Below are positions 9,570-19,486 of a stretch of 64,000 nt of DNA, piece by piece; the first letter of the stretch is position 1, and each line of letters starts with the position of its first letter. This stretch comes from Capnocytophaga sp. oral taxon 878 (GTDB lineage: Bacteria > Bacteroidota > Bacteroidia > Flavobacteriales > Flavobacteriaceae). The notes beneath the pieces are model-generated. The model was not told the origin of the DNA. It saw nothing but the letters and a program-made list of their open reading frames with translations, and did no database searches. A program made the translations under genes and the position numbers. The stretch is taken from contig NZ_CP027229.1 of NCBI RefSeq assembly GCF_002999135.1, positions 1,178,001 to 1,242,000 on the forward strand, written 5' to 3'.

Positions 9570-9577
9570 CAAAGGAA
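9570..9577 (-). promoter_or_regulatory. Possible -7 element of the traA operon
   Basis: The minus strand reads TTCCTTTG followed by CACCC, one mismatch from TAnnTTTG, about 240 bases before traA. A mirrored TTTGCACCC lies at 9680-9688 on the plus strand, facing the mob genes. The pair resembles the divergent promoter pair at 60.4 kb but is less perfect, and no convincing -33 element is seen. Confidence 0.3.
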
Positions 9578-9739
9578 CATATAAATATACATATAGCCTT
9601 ATGTAGGGTTGTAAATGGCTTTATAAGGAAGTGATTGGCTTTATGTTATATACAAATCCTTTGCTAAGAAATCACTTGTTTTGCACCCTGAAATTACTTT
9701 ACCCGCTCGTAGTGTTAATTTCTCTCTTTATGGCTAATT

Positions 9740-9836
9740 AAAATTCGACCGTTAGGGAGAATTTTCTGTTCACCCGAACAGAGCAAGTTGTGTTTTGAGG
9801 CACGCATTAGGCGTGTAGGCACCTCAAAACCACTTG
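9740..9836. other. Candidate origin of transfer: cluster of inverted repeats
   Basis: Three inverted repeats follow one another just before mobA. AAAATTC at 9740-9746 pairs with GAATTTT at 9759-9765. CTGTTC at 9766-9771 pairs with GAACAG at 9776-9781. An imperfect 15-17 bp repeat pairs 9784-9800 (CAAGTTGTGTTTTGAGG) with 9822-9836 (CCTCAAAACCACTTG) and encloses CACGC/GCGTG at 9801-9815. oriT sites are usually hairpin-rich and lie next to relaxase genes. The nic site cannot be assigned from sequence alone. Confidence 0.45.
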
Positions 9837-9897
9837 CCCTTGCAGGGAGCTTAAAACGCACTCCGAAGTCGTGGTTTTTTAATAATACTGAATTTAT

Positions 9898-10323
9898 ATG
9901 ACCTTACAGAAAACAACTCACAAACGCCCCATAGGTAGGAACAAAAAGATAAATCCTACTTCTTTTAGATATGTTTTTCGATTGAATGAAGAAGAAAACA
10001 ATCAGTTTCTCTCCCTTTTTGAGCAATCAGGAATGAAAGTCAAAGCACATTTTATCACTTCTTTGCTTTTTAACCGAGAGATAAAAGTGGTGAAAATTGA
10101 TAAATCTGCTTTAGATTATTACACTAAACTCACTGAACTCTATGCGCAATTTCGTTCGGTAGGGGTCAATTACAATCAGATTGTAAAGATACTCTACCGT
10201 AATTTTTCGGAGAAGAAAGCGGCTGCTTACCTCTATAAATTGGAGAAAGAAACTACCCAATTGATTGCTATCTGCAAACAAATATTAGAACTTTCGCAAC
10301 AAATGGAGCAAAAACTAAAGTAG
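9898..10323 (+). CDS. mobA: MobA relaxosome accessory protein
   Basis: This 141-aa basic protein has an N-terminal segment (SFRYVFRLNEEENNQFLSLF, about residues 20-40) resembling ribbon-helix-helix DNA-binding proteins, and a C-terminal helical region. It precedes the relaxase gene by 24 bp. In Bacteroidota mobilisation modules this small MobA (MobC-like in other nomenclatures) binds oriT and helps the relaxase to nick it. It directly follows the hairpin cluster proposed as oriT. The gene starts at ATG 9898. Confidence 0.75.
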   Translation: MTLQKTTHKRPIGRNKKINPTSFRYVFRLNEEENNQFLSLFEQSGMKVKAHFITSLLFNREIKVVKIDKSALDYYTKLTELYAQFRSVGVNYNQIVKILYRNFSEKKAAAYLYKLEKETTQLIAICKQILELSQQMEQKLK

Positions 10324-10347
10324 TTTTTAAGAAGAAAACAGCAGTTT

Positions 10348-11685
10348 ATGATAGCAAAAATACATCGAGGGGCGCAGCTGTTAGGAGTACTTTTGTACAA
10401 TCACAACAAGGTATCTAAAGGACAAGGTGAGGTGTTATACGCTCAAAAAGTGATACAACCTCTGCAAGGAAGTGTAGGCATTTCGGAAGTATCTCGTTCT
10501 TTTGCCCCTTATCTCTATGCCAACATAAGGACAGAAAAACCTATCCTACACATCTCCCTCAATCCCGATCCTAACGATAAGGTAAGCGACGAGACCTTTG
10601 TAAAGTTGGCTACTGACTATATGCAGCGAATGGGCTTTGGCAACCAACCTTTTGTGGTTTACAAACATTCAGATATTGAGCGCAAACACATTCACATTGT
10701 ATCGCTGGGGATAGATGAAAACGGCAAGAAAATCTCTGATACTTTTGAAAAAATACGTTCAATGAAAGTATGCCGAGAGTTGGAAACGAAATACCAACTT
10801 ATCCCTGCTATCACCAATGATTCACAGCTAACAGATGATGAGCTCTTGCCTTTGTCTAAATTAGTCCCCTTAGATTACCGACAAAACGACCTTAAAAAGC
10901 AAATGACTTATATGGTAAAGCAACTGCTAAAACACTATCATTTTGCCTCGTTAGGAGCATTTAACGCCTTGCTCAATCAGTTTAACATAGCGGTAGAAAA
11001 GGTAGAAGGCGAACTGCAAGGTATTCCTAAAAAGGGCTTGGTATATGTGGTATTGGATGAAAATGGCAATAAGGCAAGCCATCCTTTTAAAGCCTCCAAG
11101 CTCGGCAAAACACTGAGCTTACCTTATATCGAAAAACACTTGCAAAAGGGACACGAATACCTAAAAGGACAAGACACCACTTCCTTAAAGGCACATATCA
11201 CCTTTTCTAAAGAAACAGCTCATAGCAAAAGTGAATTTGTTCAAGAACTAAAAGCTAAAGGAATAGAGGTTGTCTTTCGTGAAAACAAAGAAGGGAGAAC
11301 CTACGGGGTAACCTTTATCGACCACAACAGCCAAAGTGTGTATAATGGCTCTCAGCTGGGGAAGGAGTTTTCTGCCAATGTTTTTCATCAGTGGCTAAAA
11401 TCGTTAGAAGAGCCTGCTACGGCTTTAACCTCTCAGGTAAATATGCCATCTGTAACTCCTTATGCAAGTAAAAATCACGACAATACTAATACTGTTGAAG
11501 AGGATACTTTTTCTGACACTTCTTGGACACATTACCAAGAGAATTTTGGCAAGGACTCAGCCTTAAATGCTTTCTTTACTCTTTTCTCTTTGGATGATCA
11601 AGGGGTAGATTACGAAGAAGAGGATTTTACCAGAAGAATGAAACGTGCTACTACCAAACGGCGAAAAATGAAAAACAAATCTTAG
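10348..11685 (+). CDS. mobB: MobB relaxase
   Basis: This 445-aa relaxase/mobilisation nuclease would nick oriT and pilot the transferred strand. The metal-binding HxH motif is in KHIHIVSLG (about residues 113-121), preceded by conserved HISLNPDPND and an FVVYKHSD strand. A catalytic tyrosine candidate lies in the N-terminal 40 residues (LLYNHN). The C-terminal half is a linker and basic tail (KRRKMKNKS). It lies between mobA and the coupling protein in one operon and is intact. Confidence 0.88.
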   Translation: MIAKIHRGAQLLGVLLYNHNKVSKGQGEVLYAQKVIQPLQGSVGISEVSRSFAPYLYANIRTEKPILHISLNPDPNDKVSDETFVKLATDYMQRMGFGNQPFVVYKHSDIERKHIHIVSLGIDENGKKISDTFEKIRSMKVCRELETKYQLIPAITNDSQLTDDELLPLSKLVPLDYRQNDLKKQMTYMVKQLLKHYHFASLGAFNALLNQFNIAVEKVEGELQGIPKKGLVYVVLDENGNKASHPFKASKLGKTLSLPYIEKHLQKGHEYLKGQDTTSLKAHITFSKETAHSKSEFVQELKAKGIEVVFRENKEGRTYGVTFIDHNSQSVYNGSQLGKEFSANVFHQWLKSLEEPATALTSQVNMPSVTPYASKNHDNTNTVEEDTFSDTSWTHYQENFGKDSALNAFFTLFSLDDQGVDYEEEDFTRRMKRATTKRRKMKNKS

Positions 11686-11750
11686 GTGTGGCTATTGAGC
11701 TGACATAGCTAAGTATAAAATATTGATAAACACTAAAAACAGAAATAAAT

Positions 11751-13760
11751 ATGCAAAACGATGATGATTTAAGAGCATTAGCCAAGATTATGGCTTTTAT
11801 GCGTGCAGTAAGTATTCTCATAGTACTAATGCACCTCTATTGGTATTGTTATGGCTTTTTCCAAGGCGAAAAGTGGATATTAGCTGTAGTGGATAGAATC
11901 TTGACCAACTTCCAACGAACAGCAGGACTGTTCTCTCACCCGCTATACACCAAATGCTTTGCCCTCCTGCTCTTAGCCTTGAGCTGTTTGGGAACAACAG
12001 GTGTAAAAAATGACAAGATTACTTGGCGAAAGATTTACATCGCTCTGGGGGTAGGAGCTGCTCTTTACTTTGGTAATTTTTGGATTTTATACCTGCGCCT
12101 TCCTGCTTCAGTGGTTGCCTTTTTCTATATCCTTACTCTATCTTTGGGCTACATAGCGCTCCTTATGGCAGGTTCTTGGATGAGTCGCTTGTTAAAAAAC
12201 AACCTTTTAGATGATGTTTTCAACAATGAAAACGAGTCGTTTATGCAGGAAACACGCCTGATGACAAACGAGTATTCTGTGAATCTACCTACTTTGTTCT
12301 ACTACCGCAAGAAGTGGAACAAAGGCTGGATCAATGTGGTAAATCCCTTTCGGGCAACCATAGTGCTGGGTACTCCTGGTTCAGGGAAGTCTTATGCCAT
12401 AGTGAACAACTATATCAAACAACAGATTGAGAAAGGTTTTGCAATGTACATCTACGACTTCAAGTTTGATGACCTCTCTACCATTGCCTATAATCACCTC
12501 TTAAAGCATTTAGATAAGTACAAGGTCAAGCCCAAGTTCTATGTGATAAACTTTGATGATCCTCGTCGTAGTCATCGTTGTAACCCTATCAACCCTAACT
12601 TTATGAGTGATATTTCCGATGCTTATGAATCTGCTTATACGATTATGCTCAATCTCAACCGCTCGTGGATTCAAAAGCAAGGGGATTTCTTTGTAGAGTC
12701 GCCTATCATTCTATTGGCAGCTATTATTTGGTTTTTGAAGATTTACAAAGGTGGTAAGTACTGTACCTTTCCACACGCCATCGAGCTATTAAACAAGCCT
12801 TATGCCGATGTCTTTACTATTCTCACCTCGTACCCCGAACTTGAGAATTACCTATCGCCTTTTATGGATGCTTGGCAAGGTGGCGCACAAGACCAGCTAC
12901 AAGGGCAAATCGCCAGTGCTAAAATTCCGCTCTCTCGAATGATTTCGCCTCAACTCTATTGGGTAATGACAGGCGATGATTTTTCGTTGGATATCAATAA
13001 CCCCAAAGAACCTAAAATCCTTTGTGTAGGCAACAATCCCGATAGGCAGAATATCTATTCGGCAGCTTTGGGTTTGTACAATTCGCGTATTGTAAAGCTC
13101 ATCAACAAGAAAGGACAACTCAAATCCTCAGTGATTATTGATGAGCTGCCAACGATATATTTTAGGGGATTGGATAACCTAATAGCCACAGCCCGAAGCA
13201 ATAAAGTAGCTGTTTGTTTAGGTTTTCAAGATTATTCACAGCTCACCCGTGATTATGGCGATAAGGAAAGCAAGGTAATACAGAATACTGTAGGGAATAT
13301 TTTTAGCGGACAAGTAGTAGGGGAAACAGCTAAAACCCTTTCTGAACGTTTTGGAAAGGTATTGCAGAAAAGGCAATCTACTACGATTAACCGCAATGAC
13401 ACCTCTACCTCTATATCCACGCAGTTGGATAGTCTTATCCCTGCCAGTAAGATTGCGAACCTCACCCAAGGAATGTTCGTTGGGGCAGTCTCTGACAACT
13501 TTGACGAGCGTATTGAGCAGAAGATATTCCACGCTCAGATTATAGTAGATAACAAGAAAGTAGCTGCTGAGACCAAAGCCTACCAGAAAATCCCTGAAGT
13601 CCTATCCTTTACCGATGCCAACGGCAACGACACTACCAAAGAACAGGTAGAAGCCAATTACCGTCAAATAAAGTTAGATGTCGTTGAAATCATTGAACGC
13701 GAAAAAGAACGCATCGCCAACGATCCTGAGCTGAGGTATTTGGTGGAGAAGGAGGGATAA
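11751..13760 (+). CDS. mobC: VirD4-type coupling protein (MobC/TraG family T4CP)
   Basis: This 669-aa protein has several N-terminal membrane segments (about residues 15-150), then an ATPase domain with Walker A GTPGSGKS at about 207-214 and Walker B VIIDELP. It also has the FQDYSQL segment typical of TraG/VirD4 coupling proteins. It links the MobB-DNA complex to the mating channel at the inner membrane. Bacteroides literature calls this protein MobC, sometimes TraG, distinct from the VirB4 TraG at 0.5 kb. It ends 6 bp from the convergent lipoprotein gene. Confidence 0.88.
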   Translation: MQNDDDLRALAKIMAFMRAVSILIVLMHLYWYCYGFFQGEKWILAVVDRILTNFQRTAGLFSHPLYTKCFALLLLALSCLGTTGVKNDKITWRKIYIALGVGAALYFGNFWILYLRLPASVVAFFYILTLSLGYIALLMAGSWMSRLLKNNLLDDVFNNENESFMQETRLMTNEYSVNLPTLFYYRKKWNKGWINVVNPFRATIVLGTPGSGKSYAIVNNYIKQQIEKGFAMYIYDFKFDDLSTIAYNHLLKHLDKYKVKPKFYVINFDDPRRSHRCNPINPNFMSDISDAYESAYTIMLNLNRSWIQKQGDFFVESPIILLAAIIWFLKIYKGGKYCTFPHAIELLNKPYADVFTILTSYPELENYLSPFMDAWQGGAQDQLQGQIASAKIPLSRMISPQLYWVMTGDDFSLDINNPKEPKILCVGNNPDRQNIYSAALGLYNSRIVKLINKKGQLKSSVIIDELPTIYFRGLDNLIATARSNKVAVCLGFQDYSQLTRDYGDKESKVIQNTVGNIFSGQVVGETAKTLSERFGKVLQKRQSTTINRNDTSTSISTQLDSLIPASKIANLTQGMFVGAVSDNFDERIEQKIFHAQIIVDNKKVAAETKAYQKIPEVLSFTDANGNDTTKEQVEANYRQIKLDVVEIIEREKERIANDPELRYLVEKEG

Positions 13761-13766
13761 ATACTG

Positions 13767-14702
13767 TTACTTAGATATAATGATTTTCTCCACAAAATCT
13801 ATACTACCAACCTCATCAGGAGAGCGGTAATCGATAGATCCTTCATTAGTCATACGATTAAAGGTAATATGAACTTCGTAAGATCTATTCCTCCTACTCC
13901 ATTGTTTTGAATCACCAGGGTCATCATAGTATGCACCTTCAAGCCCCAATTGTTTTACCATTTTATCCCAATCAGTTGCTTTTAGTTGTGAGAAATCACA
14001 AGTATTTCCATTATAAGTGATTTTTCCTTTAAAAGCACCTTTGGGAAGACTTCTTGTGTAATCTTCATAGTCCTTTTTCTCTGCTGCTATGGCTTTTGGC
14101 TGGCTATTAGGTTTATTTTTGCTAAAAGGACTCCTTATGGCTCGCATAGGTAGAGGGAATATACAAATTCTTGCAATAGTATCGCTTGTACCTCGTGTAG
14201 AAATATTAAAGCCTAATTCATCCCATATATAAAAAGTAGATAGCACTTTCTCTGGGTATTCCTTCACATACAGGCTATCATACATTCCTTGTGCTCTTAT
14301 CATCTCTTTTTCTGAGGAGTATTCGGTGGCGCTTATATCTACATTCTCGTAGTCTTCTTTACTCTTGAAAAAACGAATACCACCATCATCTTCACTATAC
14401 CAATAAGCCAGAGCTCCTTTTTTCCAATACCAACGCTTTGAAATAGAGGTGTTTTCAATCATTTCTTCTTTTCTATAAGGTACATTGATGATTCCTATCA
14501 ACTCCTGTATTGAGTTTGTTAAAAGGAACTGCTTCCCGTTGTAGTACAATATAGTATCTTCTTCCACACGGAAGTGATTTCCTGTATCAGAAGTGTAGTT
14601 TTTAGTACTGAGTGTATCAATATTAGGACTGTTAGATGAATATCCTGTAAATTGTTGGCAACTAACAGATAGAATAGAAAATAGGTATATAATATTTCTC
14701 AT
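13767..14702 (-). CDS. Lipoprotein, candidate immunity protein for the HET-C effector
   Basis: This 311-aa protein begins with a short lipoprotein signal (MRNIIYLFSILSVSC; lipobox cysteine 15), so the mature protein should be membrane-anchored in the periplasm or outer membrane. I recognise no domain. It lies 14 bp after the HET-C effector gene and ends the vgrG transcript, the usual place of a T6SS immunity gene. A lipoprotein would suit an effector acting on membrane or envelope. The role is inferred from position only. The same layout recurs at the other effector genes here. Confidence 0.5.
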   Translation of the reverse strand: MRNIIYLFSILSVSCQQFTGYSSNSPNIDTLSTKNYTSDTGNHFRVEEDTILYYNGKQFLLTNSIQELIGIINVPYRKEEMIENTSISKRWYWKKGALAYWYSEDDGGIRFFKSKEDYENVDISATEYSSEKEMIRAQGMYDSLYVKEYPEKVLSTFYIWDELGFNISTRGTSDTIARICIFPLPMRAIRSPFSKNKPNSQPKAIAAEKKDYEDYTRSLPKGAFKGKITYNGNTCDFSQLKATDWDKMVKQLGLEGAYYDDPGDSKQWSRRNRSYEVHITFNRMTNEGSIDYRSPDEVGSIDFVEKIIISK

Positions 14703-14716
14703 ATTACAATATAATT

Positions 14717-17587
14717 TTAATGATTATGATGGACTTTTGTATTTAATAGATTAGAATCCATATTATTTTTTTTCCATAATACTTTAAGTTTGTTTCTTAA
14801 GAAAATTATTCCATCTGCATTATTTTTTATAGAAAAATACTCATCAGCATTTAGTTCCATATTTTTCAAAAATTTTATATTATTTACAATGTCATTTATC
14901 TTACTGATATTCACATTCTTTATACCTTTTGTCTCTATTATTTTATTTGAGAAAGATTCTATTTCATCTATAGAAGTTTTAATTCCCCATAAAAGAATAC
15001 TAGGCTCATGTGTTAATGATAATTTAAACTCATTCTTTTCACACCATTTTAATACAATATCATCCATTGAATCTGTATATATTGGATGTTGCATATACTC
15101 TCCTACTATATTAATTATTTCTGTTTTCTTATCTTCAAGTGTTTTTTTCTTATCAAGAAAAATTTTTAAAACTTTTGTAACAGCTTCTGTTGCACATTCA
15201 ATAGCTAATCCATGCAGAGGCTGTAGTCCACTATCTTTTGCTAATTGTGTATGAGAAGGTCCATATTCATTTAATTTCCAAAATGGATGTTCTTCATCTT
15301 CTATTTTTAGTAATTCTGAATATAAAAAAGTCTGATAGTCATCAATTAAACTAGTTGCTGAAAGAATTAAAAAATGAGTTAGAGCATTTTTAGCTATTCG
15401 GATATAATCTTCTAAAAAGTTAAAAATACCAAAGATTTCCAAAATATCTTTATAAGAATGTTTTCCAAAAAAACCAAAATCACGTTTTTCAACATAAGCA
15501 TCTCTAATACACAAATATTTATCATATATTTTTGTATATGAATCATTCTTTTTCCCTTTATAGTTAGGATTACTTTCTGATGCGTCAGTATCTTGTGCAG
15601 AAGATATATCTTTTAGTATTTCATAGATGAAAGCATCTTTCCAAGTTCTTTCTCCTTTCTCTATCTCTTTTTCATCTTTAATAGTAACTGAGAAAAAATG
15701 CTCATTTAATTTAGGTAAAATGCTTGCTATAGTATCTAATCTATTAAAACTACCTGTTTGTATATAGTAGTTAGAATAATTAATTTTTTCTCCTTTCTTT
15801 AATTTGGAATTTTTTGTTTTTTTTAAAGAAGTCATACTAGGATTATCCCAAGGATAAACTTTAGGATCATATACCTTCATAACAGCTAATTCACAGAAAT
15901 TACTATGTGCGTAATAATCTTCTAAGATATGTAATGCAGCACCAAAATTAATTCTTCCTATAACGCTGTTAGGATCAGATTTATTAATAAAATCTTTGAA
16001 ACATTTAAAAGATGTTGGAAATGGAAAGATATCTTCATCTTTTTCATTATCAGTACGGATATATTTTCTTGTTCCATGAGTTTTATTTTTATCCCATTGA
16101 GCATCAATAGGGTCTTTAACAAAATCACAATCTAACTTATTATTAACATTCTTTTCTCCTGATTTTCTTATTAAAGCATAAGGATTATCTATATGTTCTT
16201 CAGGTCGATAAACTCCTAAAATTTCAGGAGTTATATAAATGAAACGACTTCTAAATTTTTCTATATATTTAAAATAATTAGAGGGTTTTTTATTCCCTTT
16301 TTCATCTTCTTTAATTTTTATTTCCCCAAATTCTTTCAGAGCTAGATAACCTACTAAGTTTGTTATAGTAGCTCTACTGAACTTGACTGGATTTAATTTT
16401 ATTTCATCCCATTTTGTTATAGAAAAATTAGGGGGAAACAAAGAAAATTCGAAGTCAGTTGGTATACTCTTTTTTACCTTTATATCACATCCACAATTGT
16501 TATTTCCTTTTCTAAGTTTATTTTCATCAAATAGATTTTTAAGTTTTTCTGAAATTTTTTTGTAATCAAATTGTGAAATATCAGAAGCTAAAATGTTTGC
16601 CATTGGTCTAATAACCATAGGATCTACAAATTGGGAATAATCTCGTAACCAATTCCCTAAATAGATTTGATCTTTAACTAAGGTTTCCTCATTCTCCTCT
16701 TCCCATTTAATAGATTCAAATGCTTTGTTTTCGATATATCTATGTCCAAATCCATGTATAGAATTTCCTTTTCCTGCTGAAAAAAACTCATAATCAGCAT
16801 AATCATTATCATCAAGTTCTATACGATTATCAACATATTCTTTCAAAGCTAAATGAATATCAGAAAAATCCCAAACAAGTTGTTTTATCTTTCCTTTTAT
16901 TGTCAGTCTTGCATAAGGTTGTTCTTTTTTTTCAAAAGGATCAATAAAAAACTTATTATATGTCTTATTAGCAGTGGAAGTATATTTGGCTCCTTCATCA
17001 CCTATAGCATCTCCACCTATAGAAGAGTATTTATAACGCAATAGATAATCAAGATGGTGCCCAAACTCTTCAACAAGAGCAAGCATTAACATTTGACTTT
17101 TCTCATTGTTTTTTAGGGCAAAATCTATAAAATACTCTGAGACAAGAATTTTGTTTTTAAAATCTTCATTTTCTCCCATATAGTATGCTGCCATAAAAGA
17201 GCCTGGTAATTTTTCAACCACAATAATTTGTGGATTTATACTACTCTTTTTATCACTTGCATCCTTATACAATTGTTCATATGCCTCTATTGGTATATCT
17301 CTTCCAAAAATATCAACCATTAAAAAATAAAACATTATCATACTATCTTTTCCCGCAAAATAAAAAAGTTGTTCTAAAGCAAAAGAACTTTCTAACTTAT
17401 AATTACTTCTCTTTAATTTAGAAAAAGTAGTAGTATACTTTTCGTACTTCCCATAAATTATCTCTGGACTATCTTCAATGATCAATTTTTGAGATTTTTC
17501 TACTATATCTCCATTTAATGAATATATACTATAATCTCCTCCAATGATTTCAGTTGTTTTGCCTTTTACAATTCTTGTTCTGCTCAT
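14717..17587 (-). CDS. HET-C domain protein, probable VgrG-linked T6SS effector
   Basis: This 956-aa protein follows vgrG by 5 bp and is clearly more AT-rich than it. Two HET-C signatures are readable: LGNWLRDYSQ near residue 312 and ALHILEDYYAHSNF near residue 555. The latter has the spaced His/Asp/His pattern that resembles zinc-dependent phospholipase C-type active sites. An EEFGHHLDYLL segment near residue 174 adds another possible metal site. The N-terminus (KGKTTEIIGGDY...IIYG) looks like a short beta docking segment. Fungal HET-C acts in heterokaryon incompatibility. An antibacterial, membrane-directed role here is inferred. A lipoprotein gene follows as immunity candidate. Confidence 0.72.
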   Translation of the reverse strand: MSRTRIVKGKTTEIIGGDYSIYSLNGDIVEKSQKLIIEDSPEIIYGKYEKYTTTFSKLKRSNYKLESSFALEQLFYFAGKDSMIMFYFLMVDIFGRDIPIEAYEQLYKDASDKKSSINPQIIVVEKLPGSFMAAYYMGENEDFKNKILVSEYFIDFALKNNEKSQMLMLALVEEFGHHLDYLLRYKYSSIGGDAIGDEGAKYTSTANKTYNKFFIDPFEKKEQPYARLTIKGKIKQLVWDFSDIHLALKEYVDNRIELDDNDYADYEFFSAGKGNSIHGFGHRYIENKAFESIKWEEENEETLVKDQIYLGNWLRDYSQFVDPMVIRPMANILASDISQFDYKKISEKLKNLFDENKLRKGNNNCGCDIKVKKSIPTDFEFSLFPPNFSITKWDEIKLNPVKFSRATITNLVGYLALKEFGEIKIKEDEKGNKKPSNYFKYIEKFRSRFIYITPEILGVYRPEEHIDNPYALIRKSGEKNVNNKLDCDFVKDPIDAQWDKNKTHGTRKYIRTDNEKDEDIFPFPTSFKCFKDFINKSDPNSVIGRINFGAALHILEDYYAHSNFCELAVMKVYDPKVYPWDNPSMTSLKKTKNSKLKKGEKINYSNYYIQTGSFNRLDTIASILPKLNEHFFSVTIKDEKEIEKGERTWKDAFIYEILKDISSAQDTDASESNPNYKGKKNDSYTKIYDKYLCIRDAYVEKRDFGFFGKHSYKDILEIFGIFNFLEDYIRIAKNALTHFLILSATSLIDDYQTFLYSELLKIEDEEHPFWKLNEYGPSHTQLAKDSGLQPLHGLAIECATEAVTKVLKIFLDKKKTLEDKKTEIINIVGEYMQHPIYTDSMDDIVLKWCEKNEFKLSLTHEPSILLWGIKTSIDEIESFSNKIIETKGIKNVNISKINDIVNNIKFLKNMELNADEYFSIKNNADGIIFLRNKLKVLWKKNNMDSNLLNTKVHHNH

Positions 17588-17592
17588 AGTTA

Positions 17593-19440
17593 TTATAGTT
17601 TTGACTTTTCTCCGCTATTGGTCTTTATCTGTTCTTTTGCATTTCTTTTTATGTTTTTCTCAGAAATAGTTTCAATTCCTTCTCCACTATTTAGCATAGT
17701 TTTCCCTTTTTTTGTTTCACTATGCAAATCACCCTCAATCACCTCAGTTAAAGCACCATTCACATATACAAACATATCCCCACAAATATCACTTCTCTTA
17801 GCCTTTCCAGCCGTTTCGGTGATATTTACACTGGCATCTAAATCAATGCTATCACTTGCTTTTAAGTTGATGTTCTTAGCAGTGATATTAATTGTCTCAG
17901 GAGCAGAAATCTCAATGTTTTTTCCTTGAGTATCTAACTTAATCACATTGCCATTCTTGTCAGTAAGCAGGATACTCTCATCTTCAGTAAAGATGAGCTT
18001 ATGTCCACTTTTGGTGTGAATTGCCTTTACACGGTTATCAGCATTGTGATACCCACTCTTTGCCTCACCATTATAATGCGCTCCAAGCACAAACGGACGT
18101 TCGGCATTGCCTCCTTCAAAATCTATCATTACCTCTTCACCTATTTCAGGGATAAAATAAAAACCTTTACCACCTCCTGTATAAGGTTGCACTACACGTA
18201 TCCAAGGGGTCATTTCATTGCGTTTTGCCTGCCATAAGAATTGCACGCGTACACGTCCTATTCCTAAAGGATCGTTGTTGTCTTTTACAATTGCTGGTTG
18301 CTGCTCACTGCGAGGAAAAGCATTCTCATCAAAATCAGCAGGCGTACGCATCATCGGGATACCCTCAAAGGAATTGTAATACTCCATACCACTGTGATAA
18401 TGTGATATTTTTACCACCCTATAAGTCTCCATTGCACGTGCATTAATATCAGTAAGACACGCAAAGGTATTCATCCTGAGACGCGGGTCACGGCTTTGTC
18501 CTTTTACTTTGAGCAACAATTCGCGTTTGTCTTTCTCTAAGCGTACTACATCCTCTAAATCTATACTTGATTGCTCTAATGAAGTAGCCGAGTGATATTT
18601 TTGAGGGATCTTTTTATAGATTTTTTTAGAAGCATTCTTTGCATCAGTTTGTATAGGGTTATTCTTATACTCATTAGCAGCATCTCGTGAGTCATTATTT
18701 TCAGATGTTCCTTGATGTATATTATAGTTTATATACTGAAAATCCTGTGGTTTTACCTCTAAGAAGAACTCTTCATCAATCAGGTTCAGGTTCTCACCTA
18801 ATTCAATGGTCTCTTGGAGTTTATTGCCAAAAATAAGTTTACTGCCATCATAATAAAAGTATTCTCCGTAATACTTAGCCAAACGACAAATAAAGTCGTA
18901 GTCAGACTCTTGGTATTGTACCGTATAAGGAAGCGTCCTTGTGGTATTCACCCCTGCTGAGGTATCCACTTTTGCGGACTCATCATACTCCTGGGTAGCC
19001 GCTGCAACGATTTCTTGTAGTGTTTTATTCTCATAAGATTGACATTCCTTACCGCTATCTAAGAGAATGCTTGGTGCATTGCCTGAGATATAGAGCGTGC
19101 CATAGCCGCCTCCTGTCTTTCGTTTACAATGAATCTTAGTGATAATTCCCGAGAAGTGTTGTACTACCTTGCCATACTGATAAAACTTAATGGTAAGAGG
19201 ATCGCCAAGCAGATCGCGAGAGTGCTCCATAATGTATTCGTGGAACTTATCAAACGAGTCCTCTGGGGTTTCAATGGTAAAGGTATCGTGCTGGCAATTG
19301 TATTGGTGTAGCTCTACTTTATAGCTTTCTTTGGCTAAGAAATCTTTGCCATTGGAACTGAGCAGACAATAAACCACAGGATTGGTCTTATCATTAAGAA
19401 ACTCTGTAAAACTTTTTAATTTGAAATCTTTTAACTCCAT
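17593..19440 (-). CDS. vgrG: VgrG/TssI spike protein
   Basis: At 615 aa this is a normal-length VgrG. The gp27-like N-terminal part includes QESDYDFICRLAKYYGEYFYYDG near residues 175-197, which I name only in part (YDFICRLAKYYGEYF). An OB-fold region follows (GRVRVQFLW, TPWIRVVQPYTG, FIPEIGEEVMIDFEGG). The C-terminal beta-helix has repeats such as SAPETINITAKNINLKASD. There is no fused toxin domain, so effectors must bind non-covalently; the HET-C protein directly downstream is the obvious cargo. It is the fifth or sixth gene of the tssB-C-D transcript. Confidence 0.93.
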   Translation of the reverse strand: MELKDFKLKSFTEFLNDKTNPVVYCLLSSNGKDFLAKESYKVELHQYNCQHDTFTIETPEDSFDKFHEYIMEHSRDLLGDPLTIKFYQYGKVVQHFSGIITKIHCKRKTGGGYGTLYISGNAPSILLDSGKECQSYENKTLQEIVAAATQEYDESAKVDTSAGVNTTRTLPYTVQYQESDYDFICRLAKYYGEYFYYDGSKLIFGNKLQETIELGENLNLIDEEFFLEVKPQDFQYINYNIHQGTSENNDSRDAANEYKNNPIQTDAKNASKKIYKKIPQKYHSATSLEQSSIDLEDVVRLEKDKRELLLKVKGQSRDPRLRMNTFACLTDINARAMETYRVVKISHYHSGMEYYNSFEGIPMMRTPADFDENAFPRSEQQPAIVKDNNDPLGIGRVRVQFLWQAKRNEMTPWIRVVQPYTGGGKGFYFIPEIGEEVMIDFEGGNAERPFVLGAHYNGEAKSGYHNADNRVKAIHTKSGHKLIFTEDESILLTDKNGNVIKLDTQGKNIEISAPETINITAKNINLKASDSIDLDASVNITETAGKAKRSDICGDMFVYVNGALTEVIEGDLHSETKKGKTMLNSGEGIETISEKNIKRNAKEQIKTNSGEKSKL

Positions 19441-19486
19441 AAAAAAATGCTCTTTAAGATATTAGTATTAGTAATTTAAAATAGCT

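Noticed and set aside
13236..13545. Overlapping open frames on both strands
   Set aside because: They lie inside the conserved ATPase domain of the coupling protein and have no recognisable content.
14790..15254. 154-codon plus-strand frame with hydrophobic product
   Set aside because: It is antisense to the HET-C gene; its Phe/Ile-rich product is what AT-rich antisense frames give.
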